From contig JABUEV010000008.1 in assembly GCA_013314865.1 (NCBI GenBank), forward strand, positions 1 through 15,487: 15,487 nucleotides of DNA, in the 5' to 3' direction. Position 1 is the first letter of the stretch, and each line of letters opens with the position of its first letter. Shown here in pieces: positions 1-7,128 of the stretch. The translations under genes were made by a program, and so were the position numbers. The DNA is from Bacteroidales bacterium. GTDB lineage: Bacteria; Bacteroidota; Bacteroidia; Bacteroidales; VadinHA17. The notes under the pieces are model-generated. The model searched no databases, was not told the origin of the DNA, and worked only from the letters and a program-made list of their open reading frames with translations.

Positions 1-8
1 AACAAAAA

Positions 9-812
9 ATGACAGACAGAAAATCCGAAAAACTTGACTCAATACTCAAAGGACTTAAATCAGTTGTGGTCGCGTTTTCGGGAGGCGTTGACAGTTCTTT
101 TCTGCTTTACAGGGCAGGCTTAATCGAAAACCTTAGGTACGTGGGTATGACTGTTGTAACCTCCTATATGCCTAAAAGAGAGATTAATGATGCCATTGAA
201 TTTGCATTAAAACATGGTTTGAATCACCGTGTAATGACCATCACCTACCCCGAGGAAATACTGAATAATCCTCCGGAAAGGTGCTATTTATGCAAAAAAC
301 ATATTTTTACAAATCTGACCAATTTTGCAGTTTCGAACAATTTTGAAGCTGTCATTGACGGCAGTAATGCAGATGATATTAAGGATTACAGGCCGGGACT
401 TAAAGCTCTCCGCGAGCTCCGGATCAGGAGTCCTCTTATGGAGGCAGGTTTGACAAAGGAGGAAATAAGGGAGTTGTCCCGAAAGGCAGGACTGGATACA
501 TCAGAAAAACCTGCCATGGCCTGCCTGCTAACCAGACTGCCCTATAATACTCGTGTAGATGAGGATGTGCTTAGAAAAGTGGAAGAAGCTGAAAACATTC
601 TGTTCGAAAAAGGTTGTGTGGGTGCAAGGGTTAGAGTGCATGGAGATCTTGCAAGAATTGAATGCCTGCCGGGTTATATCGAAAAGATAATCAACAATTC
701 TGACAGAGAATATATTATTGCAAAATTCAAAAAACTGGGGTTCAGATATATATCTTTGGATCTCGAAGGATACAGGCCTGAAGGCTCCAATTTTGAAAAC
801 AGACAGATATGA
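9..812 (+). CDS. larE: LarE, ATP-dependent sulfur transferase for nickel-pincer cofactor synthesis
   Basis: LarE activates the carboxylates of pyridinium-3,5-biscarboxylic acid mononucleotide by adenylation and replaces them with thiocarboxylates, making the precursor of the nickel-pincer cofactor of lactate racemase-type enzymes. It is cytoplasmic. The 267-residue protein has the normal family length. A PP-loop SGGVDS is at residues 24-29, DYRPG at 126-130, and KPAMACLLTR at about 168-176. Cys172 sits where the sacrificial cysteine of Lactobacillus plantarum LarE (Cys176) lies. Cys92 and Cys95 (RCYLCKK) add a CxxC pair, so the protein appears to be the three-cysteine class thought to hold a [4Fe-4S] cluster rather than giving up its own cysteine sulfur; that is an inference from the motif. 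The ATG follows an A-rich leader, and the stop overlaps the larB start by four bases (ATGA), implying translational coupling. The upstream promoter is outside the window. Confidence 0.93.
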   Translation: MTDRKSEKLDSILKGLKSVVVAFSGGVDSSFLLYRAGLIENLRYVGMTVVTSYMPKREINDAIEFALKHGLNHRVMTITYPEEILNNPPERCYLCKKHIFTNLTNFAVSNNFEAVIDGSNADDIKDYRPGLKALRELRIRSPLMEAGLTKEEIRELSRKAGLDTSEKPAMACLLTRLPYNTRVDEDVLRKVEEAENILFEKGCVGARVRVHGDLARIECLPGYIEKIINNSDREYIIAKFKKLGFRYISLDLEGYRPEGSNFENRQI

Positions 813-1558
813 CAAGGGACGATTTAAAAAAACTGCTGAGTGATGTAAAGCTCGGTGAAAAAAGTGTAGAAGAAGCATTTGAGATTTTAAGGGATTTTCC
901 TTACTCTGACCTGGGGTACGCAAGAATTGACCACCACAGGGAGATACGAACAGGCTATCCTGAAATAGTTTACTGCGCAGGAAAATCAGTTGATCAGGTA
1001 TCCGGCATCTTCAGTGCCATGATAAAAAGAGAAAACAATATTATCGGCACCAGGGCGAATGAAAAAATGTTTGAGGCTGTCAGAAATATTTCTGATCTGG
1101 CAGTGTACTATCCGGACGCAAGGATAATAAGCATTCAAAAAAAGAAAATGACTTTCGCTGAAACTATGATAGCTGTTATAACTGCCGGGACATCTGATAT
1201 CCCTGTAGCTGAGGAGGCGGCAGTAACAGCAGAGCTCTTAGGCAACAGGGTTGTCAGAATCTATGATGCCGGCGTTGCCGGAATTCACAGGCTTGTCGAC
1301 AAACTGCCCGAAATAAGAAAATGCAGGGTTGTCATTGTAATTGCAGGTATGGAGGGCGCTCTGGCCAGTGTGGTTGGCGGACTTGTTGATAAACCGGTTA
1401 TTGCAGTTCCTACAAGCGTTGGCTATGGAGCAAACTTTGGCGGGATATCTGCACTCCTTGCAATGCTTACAAGCTGTTCTGCAGGTGTTACGGTAGTCAA
1501 TATTGACAATGGTTTCGGAGCCGGATTTACCGCAAGCATGATAAACCGAATCGGGTAG
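809..1558 (+). CDS. larB: LarB, nicotinic acid adenine dinucleotide carboxylase/hydrolase
   Basis: LarB carries out the first step of nickel-pincer cofactor synthesis: it carboxylates the pyridinium ring of nicotinic acid adenine dinucleotide and hydrolyses the phosphoanhydride, giving the substrate for LarE. The 249-residue protein has a LarB-specific N-terminal part with DHHREIRTGYPEIVY at 41-55 and a PurE-like (AIR carboxylase fold) C-terminal half from about residue 110, including ITAGTSDIPVAEEA at 124-137. Cys223, in the segment SCSAGVTVVNIDNGFGAG, matches the position of the family's ring-attacking cysteine. It starts four bases inside larE and ends nine bases before the wbqC-like gene. 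It ends in TAG, the only complete gene here to do so, and the next ATG is in the same frame. larC (nickel insertion) and larA (the racemase) are not seen, so they must lie elsewhere if the pathway is complete. Confidence 0.94.
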   Translation: MTRDDLKKLLSDVKLGEKSVEEAFEILRDFPYSDLGYARIDHHREIRTGYPEIVYCAGKSVDQVSGIFSAMIKRENNIIGTRANEKMFEAVRNISDLAVYYPDARIISIQKKKMTFAETMIAVITAGTSDIPVAEEAAVTAELLGNRVVRIYDAGVAGIHRLVDKLPEIRKCRVVIVIAGMEGALASVVGGLVDKPVIAVPTSVGYGANFGGISALLAMLTSCSAGVTVVNIDNGFGAGFTASMINRIG

Positions 1559-1567
1559 AAGAACAAA

Positions 1568-2164
1568 ATGGAAGACACACTGCTTCTGTCTACTGCATAT
1601 TTTCCGCCTGTCGAATATTTCTCCCTTATTCTCAGACATGAGTTTTTGATTATTGAACAGGAAGAAAACTACCACAAACAGACTTACAGAAACAGATGCA
1701 GAATTCTTACCTCACTGGGAACTCTTGATCTGAGTGTCCCCGTTCTTAAGGCCAGCTTTCATAAAGTTAAAACCAGGGATACCGAAATAGATTATTCAAA
1801 AAGATGGCAGCAGATACACCTGAGGGCTATTTCTTCCGCTTACAGATCTGCACCATGGTTCCAGTTCTATTTTGAGACATTTGAAAAAATTATTTCTGAA
1901 GGGCACAGATATCTTATCGATTTAAATACCTGCCTTCTTGAAGCTTTACTGGAAATGATCGGAATTGAAAGGAGGATTTCATATACAGAATCATTCGTTA
2001 CGAATTGCCAAAATGACTACAGGTATGCGCTGTCACCAAAAAAAGAGTCTGATTACCAGCCAAAAAAATATCATCAGGTCTTTGATCAGTTCGGCTTTAT
2101 ACCAAACCTTAGCATCATCGACCTGATATTCAATACCGGACCAGACGCTAAAAGCTATCTGTAA
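1568..2164 (+). CDS. WbqC-like family protein
   Basis: A 198-residue soluble protein resembling the WbqC-like family, which is widespread in Bacteroidota. Recognisable pieces are the N-terminal YFPPVEYF at 11-18, ENYHKQTYRNRCRI at about 33-46, the LSVPV strand near residue 57, and the stretch with W, H, SAY and a Pro-Trp-Phe segment at about 79-100. The family takes its name from a gene in O-antigen clusters and is usually assumed to act in glycan or nucleotide-sugar metabolism, but its biochemistry is poorly defined, so I do not assign a reaction. No signal peptide or membrane segment is visible. It starts nine bases after larB and is probably co-transcribed with larE-larB. Whether that pairing is functional or incidental cannot be told here. 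Its stop codon overlaps the T-run of the terminator that serves the opposite strand. Confidence 0.8.
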   Translation: MEDTLLLSTAYFPPVEYFSLILRHEFLIIEQEENYHKQTYRNRCRILTSLGTLDLSVPVLKASFHKVKTRDTEIDYSKRWQQIHLRAISSAYRSAPWFQFYFETFEKIISEGHRYLIDLNTCLLEALLEMIGIERRISYTESFVTNCQNDYRYALSPKKESDYQPKKYHQVFDQFGFIPNLSIIDLIFNTGPDAKSYL

Positions 2165-2198
2165 AAACACAGGCTTACTCTGTGGAATAAGCCTGTGT
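2163..2198 (-). terminator. Rho-independent-like terminator of the leftward outer-membrane gene unit
   Basis: A perfect 11-bp inverted repeat, ACACAGGCTTA at 2167-2177 and TAAGCCTGTGT at 2188-2198, encloses a 10-base loop. Read on the minus strand the stem is followed directly by a run of T (plus-strand A's at 2163-2166), the classic intrinsic terminator layout, 22 bases after the stop of the OmpP1/FadL-like gene. On the plus strand the stem is followed by AAAAGG rather than T's, so it would terminate wbqC transcription only weakly. It lies in the gap between two convergent units. Confidence 0.75.
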
Positions 2199-2220
2199 AA
2201 AAGGAAGTCATCCAGAACTA

Positions 2221-3702
2221 TTAGTAACCAAATTTATAACCAACGCTGAGAGTGAATATATTTCTTGCGGTATTCATATTAGCTATTGCATCACCGGCAT
2301 CGCTGGTGTAAAGAATGTACTTCTGCGGATTCCTGTATCCCGCAAAACCAAAATCTATTGAAATGTTCTTTTCCCTGAAGCCAGCACCCAGTGTAACCGA
2401 AGAATAATCAAGATTTTCATTGTCTTCTCCCTGCTTGAAGGCTTTGCCATAATATCCGTATCCGCTTCTTAAATAAAATTTGTCAAGACGCAATTCTCCT
2501 CCAACTCTTAAATTACCTGTTGATTTCAGGGAATTTTTGATCTGAAGATTCTTCTCGCTGTAGTCGTAACCGTCTCCTGTCTCCGAGAACCTGGCTGTGG
2601 CGTAATCCACAAACTCATATTCTGCACTGATAAGTCCGATTTTTTTAATCTGCACTGCAGCGCCTCCAATTGCACGGAAAGGAGTGGTAACCGCATAATT
2701 GTATCTCATCGCATCATTTGAAAATTCGTAATGATCGTTCCCTTCAAAATTTGAACTTATATTGTCATAAAAATATTCGTCGATCCTGTAGTAAACCGGG
2801 GAATGAAACGCAAATCCAATCCTAACATATTCAGTGGGTTTAACAATTGTTCCTATTTTGAAAGAGATGCCGGTTCCGGTATTTTCGTAATGATCAGTAT
2901 ATGTAAAATTCCTGAATCCCGATACCAGTGAGTAATCTGCACTTTCAAGGTGTTCATAGTGCCCGGTAAAACTTATTCTGCTTATACCCAGAGTGGCGCC
3001 AAAAAAGATCTTGTTGGAGATGTTGCCGCCAATTGCAAAGGCATGTTCTCCCGAGTAGCCCTCATTTGTAATAATCCTGCGTATTCTCTACCCGTATACT
3101 GAAGGAGGATTGTCACCATAGTTTGAAAATACCGTGCCATAGTAATAATTGGGTCCTGTTCCGGTAATTGTATCAATTATCCATGCATCATATGCAATTC
3201 CTGCGGCACCTCCAAGATTCCTGTAGTTGATCCCCGAGCTTATATCAGCCCAGTAATCTGCCATCGAACTCCGGTTCTGTATACCTTCAATTCTTACTGA
3301 TGTATTGTAATTATTTGTCCTGTTGTAAGAATATCCGAAGTTTAGATTAATCAGGCCTGTCTGGTCACTTCTTGAGATAAGGTTTGTGACAACTCCGGCC
3401 TGGCTAAGGTTAAAGTTGTACAGATAGTCTTCAGAAATTCCGTTAAAATTTGCTTTTGTCTTGATATGAAACAGCTGGGGTGAAACAGTTACCTCTGAGG
3501 ATCTGAAAACACCTATCCCAGCCGGATTCTGGCTCAATGTGGAAAGGTCTCCGCCGAGAGCTGTGAAAGCACTGCCCATTGATATGAATCTTGCGGTCCC
3601 CCCGTAAAAAATCTGGGAATACCTGAGAGCATCATCCACATTCTGGGCATAAACACTCCCGATGGTCATTATCATTATTATTATCAGACTATTTCTTTTC
3701 AT
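2221..3702 (-). pseudogene. OmpP1/FadL-like outer-membrane protein ('hemin receptor' type) interrupted by an in-frame TAG
   Basis: An outer-membrane beta-barrel gene of 494 codons, resembling the OmpP1/FadL/TodX-like proteins of Bacteroidota often labelled hemin receptor. The N-terminus has a signal peptide (MKRNSLIIIMIMTIGSVYA, probable cleavage before Gln20). The family's opening motif follows: YGGTARFISMGSAFTALGG, then LSQNPAGIGVFRSS. The C-terminal part reads as alternating barrel strands and ends FTLSVGYKFGY. Codon 205 is TAG (3090-3088). Reading straight on in the same frame gives 288 further sense codons of barrel-like sequence (for example GEHAFAIGGNISNKIFFGATLG) up to TAA at 2223-2221, so the break is a single nonsense codon, not a frameshift. 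CAG to TAG would be a one-base change. Without readthrough only a 204-residue secreted fragment is made, too short for the barrel. A sequencing error or strain variant is possible. It lies 79 bases downstream of the lipoprotein gene on the same strand. Confidence 0.82.
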
Positions 3703-3733
3703 TCCTGTAAAATTTTGGTTAATAGAATTCCAT

Positions 3734-3750
3734 CATTCTGCTGCAGAATG
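3734..3750. repeat. Small inverted repeat between lipoprotein and outer-membrane protein genes
   Basis: CATTCTG at 3734-3740 and CAGAATG at 3744-3750 form a 7-bp stem with a three-base loop in the 79-base gap between the two minus-strand genes. It has no T-run on either side, so it is not a convincing terminator. It might affect mRNA stability between the two cistrons, or be chance. Confidence 0.35.
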
Positions 3751-3781
3751 TTATAAAACTGTTCATTATTATTTATTTATA

Positions 3782-5179
3782 TTATCTTCTGGATCCCGAT
3801 GAAGATGAAGATCTTGATGAAGAACCCGAAGAACTTGAAGAACCCGATGAGGAGCCGCCCGATGAGAAGGAGCTTCTTCCAATTGATCCGGAAGAGGAAC
3901 TGCCACTTCCGAAGGAAGATCTGCTTCCTGAACTATATGATCCTGAAGAGAATGAACTCTCAGAACTTCTCCTCGATGGCAATGAGTAAGTTCCTGTTCC
4001 GGAAGATGAACTTGACCTGCTTCGTACTCCGGAAACTGAAGGGCTGGTAGTAACCGAACGGTTTTCGTATACGTTCCTGTTAATCTCGGTCCGTCTGGTA
4101 TTTATTTCAGTGCCGGTTCTGTTTATAGTACCCTGATTTATTTCAGTATTCACTCTTGAATTATTGTATGAAGGCCTTGTACTCAGACGAGGATCATTAT
4201 AACTTGGAGTATAGGTCCTGTTGACTGAATTATATTCAGGTCTCCCGCTTGCAGGGGTTTCAGAAACAGTTCTCCTTGAGTTTTCCACAGCTGGCCTGGA
4301 AGACGGATCCTGCGGAATACTCCTGTCAGAAGGATTTGCGGCCTGTCTTGTGTTTATTCCTGAATCAACCACTCTTCTTGATCCTGTTGCCACATCCTGC
4401 GGTGCACCTCTTCTTGTTACATCTGAACCTTCTGAACCTGCACCAGTGGCTGTTGAAATAGTTCCGCTTCTCCTGTCTGATGAAACTGCTGATTCACCTG
4501 ATGCAGATCCGCCGCTCCATCTCGAAGAAAGTGTGCTTGCCCTTTCCCTTCTGCCGTAAGGAACTGATAACCTTTCATCAAAATAGATGCCCGGATAATA
4601 TGCATAACGGCTGTAGTACGGATAATAATATGATGAATAGAATCCTGAATAAAATCCCGGATAATATCCGAATCCGAAGTAGTAACTGTTATAAAATCCG
4701 CCGTATCTGTAATAGAACGGATCGTAATAGAACGGATCGTAGTAGAAAGGATCGTAGTATCCGTAATAATATGGGAATGCACGATATCCGTAATAATATC
4801 CGAAGGGATACCAGCTGTAATAGAAAGGATCTCTCCAGTAAGGATAGAAATAGTTGCCGTAGAAATTTCTCAGACGCCCTGAGTATGAATAGTTGTCATA
4901 ATAATCATAATCCCTGTTGTAGGTTCCGGGGTTACTGTAATCAGCTGCATTATTGTATTCTTCTGAAACAAGTGTGTCATTTGCATATATGTTGTCGTAA
5001 TACTCACCCGACTGAAGGTTGCTTTCAACTATCTGTCCCCGTGATGCTTCCACTGCATAAACAGGCTTATCGGATGACACGTAATAAAGGTCGTCATATT
5101 CAGTGCCAACGTAAAGTCTTGAAGTACATGAAACTAACGTCAGGAGTGCAAGACCGAATATGTAATAAAATGCTTTCAT
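3782..5179 (-). CDS. Tyr-rich and Ser-rich low-complexity lipoprotein, function unknown
   Basis: A 465-residue predicted lipoprotein with no recognisable enzymatic domain. Residues 1-18 form a lipoprotein signal ending in the lipobox LVSC, with Cys18 as the lipid-bearing residue. A normal-complexity part follows (about 19-85). Residues 88-200 are extremely rich in Tyr, Phe, Gly and Pro, including three copies of YYDPF at 141-155. Residues 205-385 are polar and rich in Arg, Ser, Thr, Asn and Pro. Residues 385-465 are mostly Ser with Gly and Arg, ending in SGSRR. I do not recognise it beyond similarity in style to aromatic-rich surface lipoproteins of Bacteroidota; surface display, adhesion or self-association is speculation. 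The start has a GGGGG stretch about eight bases upstream, unusual in this window. The gene is transcribed away from proS and is followed after 79 bases by the broken outer-membrane protein gene, possibly in one transcript. Confidence 0.82.
   Translation of the reverse strand: MKAFYYIFGLALLTLVSCTSRLYVGTEYDDLYYVSSDKPVYAVEASRGQIVESNLQSGEYYDNIYANDTLVSEEYNNAADYSNPGTYNRDYDYYDNYSYSGRLRNFYGNYFYPYWRDPFYYSWYPFGYYYGYRAFPYYYGYYDPFYYDPFYYDPFYYRYGGFYNSYYFGFGYYPGFYSGFYSSYYYPYYSRYAYYPGIYFDERLSVPYGRRERASTLSSRWSGGSASGESAVSSDRRSGTISTATGAGSEGSDVTRRGAPQDVATGSRRVVDSGINTRQAANPSDRSIPQDPSSRPAVENSRRTVSETPASGRPEYNSVNRTYTPSYNDPRLSTRPSYNNSRVNTEINQGTINRTGTEINTRRTEINRNVYENRSVTTSPSVSGVRSRSSSSSGTGTYSLPSRRSSESSFSSGSYSSGSRSSFGSGSSSSGSIGRSSFSSGGSSSGSSSSSGSSSRSSSSSGSRR
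4711..4755. repeat. Three tandem 15-bp units inside the lipoprotein gene
   Basis: Three adjacent 15-base units: AATAGAACGGATCGT at 4711-4725, an identical copy at 4726-4740, and AGTAGAAAGGATCGT at 4741-4755. On the minus strand they encode repeated YYDPF-type units of the Tyr-rich domain. The unit is a multiple of three, so copy-number change would lengthen or shorten the protein without a frameshift. More diverged copies of the same Tyr-rich pattern flank the array. Confidence 0.85.
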
Positions 5180-5552
5180 TTTTTGTTCCCCCTTTTAGTT
5201 TATTTTGTAAATCACAAATATTGTACCAAATAACCTGTTTATTTATTGATAATTTTTATATTCAGCAAATTTAATATTTTTTCGAAAAGCTGCAACTTTA
5301 TTTATCAGTGCGCAAATCTTTATAACCTTAGCATGAATCTTTACAGGATGCCTCACACAGTATTGCCTGATCAAAGTGTTTACAGGCATACATTGCATGT
5401 CAGGGTATATCGCATTTCTATTAACATCGAAAATTGAAAGGATATAATCAGTTCCGTTCATGACTAACCACCGTAATTTTAAATTTCAGTTAGTTTTTTT
5501 CTATTTTTACGCCAACTTTGAAAATTTTAAAAATCAAATACTATACCAAAAG
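5180..5552. promoter_or_regulatory. Divergent non-coding region between the lipoprotein gene and proS
   Basis: This 373-base AT-rich stretch holds no convincing gene. It separates two divergently transcribed genes, so both promoters must lie here. On the proS side, CAACTTTG at 5513-5520, 32 bases before the proS ATG, partly matches the Bacteroidota -7 element TAnnTTTG; no clear TTTG at -33 accompanies it, only a T-run. On the lipoprotein side, AATATTTG (minus strand, 5222-5215) is a similar partial match, also without a clean -33 box. A short stem, TGCCTG and CAGGCA with a 13-base loop, lies near 5363-5387. I see no riboswitch or tRNA. The long distance to proS leaves room for a leader RNA, but no structure here proves one. 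Confidence 0.4.
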
Positions 5553-7028
5553 ATGGCCAAGTTTTTAACAGACAGGGAAGAAAATTATGCACAATGGTAT
5601 AACGATCTGGTTATCAAGGCAGATCTGGCTGAAAACTCAGCGGTGAGGGGTTGCATGGTAATAAAGCCTTATGGATATGCCATATGGGAAAATATTCAGG
5701 CTGAGCTTGACAAGATGTTTAAAGCGACTGGACATGTTAATGCCTATTTCCCGTTGTTCATTCCCAAGTCATTCTTCAGCAGGGAAGCTGCCCATGTTGA
5801 GGGTTTCGCCAAGGAATGTGCTGTTGTTACTCATTACAGGCTCAAAAACAGTGAAAACGGAACCGGAATAGTGGTTGACCCTGATGCAAAACTTGATGAG
5901 GAACTTATTATAAGGCCTACATCTGAAACAATTATCTGGAATTCATACAGGAACTGGATACAATCTTACCGCGACCTTCCGATACTTATCAATCAGTGGG
6001 CAAATGTTGTCAGATGGGAAATGCGGACAAGGCTTTTCCTGAGGACAGCGGAATTCCTGTGGCAGGAGGGTCATACCGCCCATGCCACAAGGGAAGAGGC
6101 TGTGGAAGAGACAATGAAAATGATAAATGTCTATACCGAATTTGCTGAGAAATATATGGCTCTTCCGGTTATAAGAGGATATAAAACCGATAATGAAAAA
6201 TTTGCCGGAGCCATAGATACATATTCAATTGAAGCTCTTATGCAGGACGGCAAGGCTCTTCAGGCCGGAACAAGCCATTTCCTCGGGCAAAACTTTGCCA
6301 AAGCATTTGACGTTCAGTTTACCGACAGAAACGGAAAACTCGACTACGTTTGGGCTACCTCGTGGGGTCTCTCCACAAGAATGATAGGAGCGCTTATAAT
6401 GGCTCACTCTGATAATAAAGGATTGGTCTTGCCACCAAAACTCGCACCTCTGCAGACAGTAATAATCCCTATTTTTAAAAATGCAGAACAGCTTGGCAAA
6501 ATCACTGAGCTTGCCCTCAGACTCAAATCTGAACTCGAAAAGGCCGGTATAAAAGTGAAATATGATGACCGTGACAATAATACCCCGGGATGGAAATTTT
6601 CAAACTATGAATTTAAGGGAGTCCCGGTAAGAATCGCAATCGGTCCGCGAGACCTTGAAAACTCAACCGCTGAAATTGCCAGAAGAGATACTCTGACCAA
6701 GGAGACCATAAGTGTTGCCAGTGTTACCGGCAGGGTAATAAAGCTCCTTGAAGAAATACAGGGAAACATCTACAATAAGGCTCTTCAATTCATGAAAGAA
6801 AATACATATTATCCGGATAAATGGAGCGATTTTGTTGACATTATCGAAAACCGGGGAGGATTTGTGATGGCTCACTGGGATGGAACTTCAGAGACAGAGC
6901 TAAAGATTAAAGAAGAGACGAAAGCAACAATCAGATGCATCCCTTTTGATAGCGGAGAGGAAGAAGGTAAGTGTATCTTTTCAGGAAAACCTTCAAAAAG
7001 AAGGGTATTGTTTGCAAGAGCTTACTGA
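5553..7028 (+). CDS. proS: Prolyl-tRNA synthetase, archaeal/eukaryote-type (ProS type 3)
   Basis: Charges tRNA-Pro with proline in the cytoplasm. From the ATG at 5553 the protein has 491 residues, the usual length of the class lacking the bacterial editing insertion. The class II core is clear: RPTSE at 121-125, motif 2 with [27 protein letters not shown] at about 153-179 (split in the text by function: Arg154, Glu155, Arg158 and the QEGH segment), the [10 protein letters not shown] segment at 239-248, and motif 3 [16 protein letters not shown] at 268-283. An anticodon-binding domain follows (about 300-400), then the extra C-terminal domain ending [14 protein letters not shown]. Only two cysteines remain in that end domain (RCIPF and GKCIF), so zinc binding may be lost. 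An in-frame ATG at 5460 would add 31 Phe/Asn-rich residues with no family counterpart, so I prefer 5553, where the family normally begins ([18 protein letters not shown]). No Shine-Dalgarno sequence is seen, as is common in this phylum. Confidence 0.96.
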   Translation: MAKFLTDREENYAQWYNDLVIKADLAENSAVRGCMVIKPYGYAIWENIQAELDKMFKATGHVNAYFPLFIPKSFFSREAAHVEGFAKECAVVTHYRLKNSENGTGIVVDPDAKLDEELIIRPTSETIIWNSYRNWIQSYRDLPILINQWANVVRWEMRTRLFLRTAEFLWQEGHTAHATREEAVEETMKMINVYTEFAEKYMALPVIRGYKTDNEKFAGAIDTYSIEALMQDGKALQAGTSHFLGQNFAKAFDVQFTDRNGKLDYVWATSWGLSTRMIGALIMAHSDNKGLVLPPKLAPLQTVIIPIFKNAEQLGKITELALRLKSELEKAGIKVKYDDRDNNTPGWKFSNYEFKGVPVRIAIGPRDLENSTAEIARRDTLTKETISVASVTGRVIKLLEEIQGNIYNKALQFMKENTYYPDKWSDFVDIIENRGGFVMAHWDGTSETELKIKEETKATIRCIPFDSGEEEGKCIFSGKPSKRRVLFARAY

Positions 7029-7041
7029 TATTTCATGCCGG

Positions 7042-7065
7042 ATGGCTTAATTTAAATTAAGTCAT
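7042..7065. repeat. 24-base near-perfect palindrome after proS, possible weak terminator
   Basis: ATGGCTTAATTT followed by AAATTAAGTCAT is a palindrome of 12 base pairs with one mismatch that becomes a G-U pair in RNA. It begins 13 bases after the proS stop, where a terminator would be expected, but the stem is AT-rich and the following bases (GTATCATTTATATC) are not a clean T-run. A weak terminator or a dimeric-protein binding site ahead of the next gene are both possible. Confidence 0.4.
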
Positions 7066-7128
7066 GTATCATTTATATCTCGTTATAAATTATTATTTTA
7101 GTTGTCTGCTTTATTAAAATTTCAGAAG

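Noticed and set aside
1568..2164. Assigning the WbqC-like protein a sugar-transferase reaction
   Set aside because: Family membership does not establish a reaction, and no catalytic motif is visible.
2982..3176. Minus-strand reading frame bridging the amber codon in another frame
   Set aside because: Its translation does not look like barrel sequence, whereas the original frame does on both sides of the TAG; a frameshift explanation is therefore unnecessary.
4711..4755. Possible CRISPR-like array
   Set aside because: Units are directly adjacent 15-mers without spacers and encode protein repeats.
4480..5274. Long plus-strand open frame (264 codons) opposite the lipoprotein gene, with other shorter ones at 3799-4559
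   Set aside because: Its Asn/Arg/Ile/Cys-rich product is what the reverse strand of Tyr/Ser-repetitive coding DNA gives; no domain or plausible start context.
5340..5420. Possible tRNA or structured RNA before proS
   Set aside because: Only a short six-base stem is found; no cloverleaf, T-loop or T-box motif can be built.
5460..5552. Longer start for proS at 5460
   Set aside because: The added 31 residues are AT-driven Phe/Asn/Lys sequence with no counterpart in the family, which begins at the ATG at 5553.
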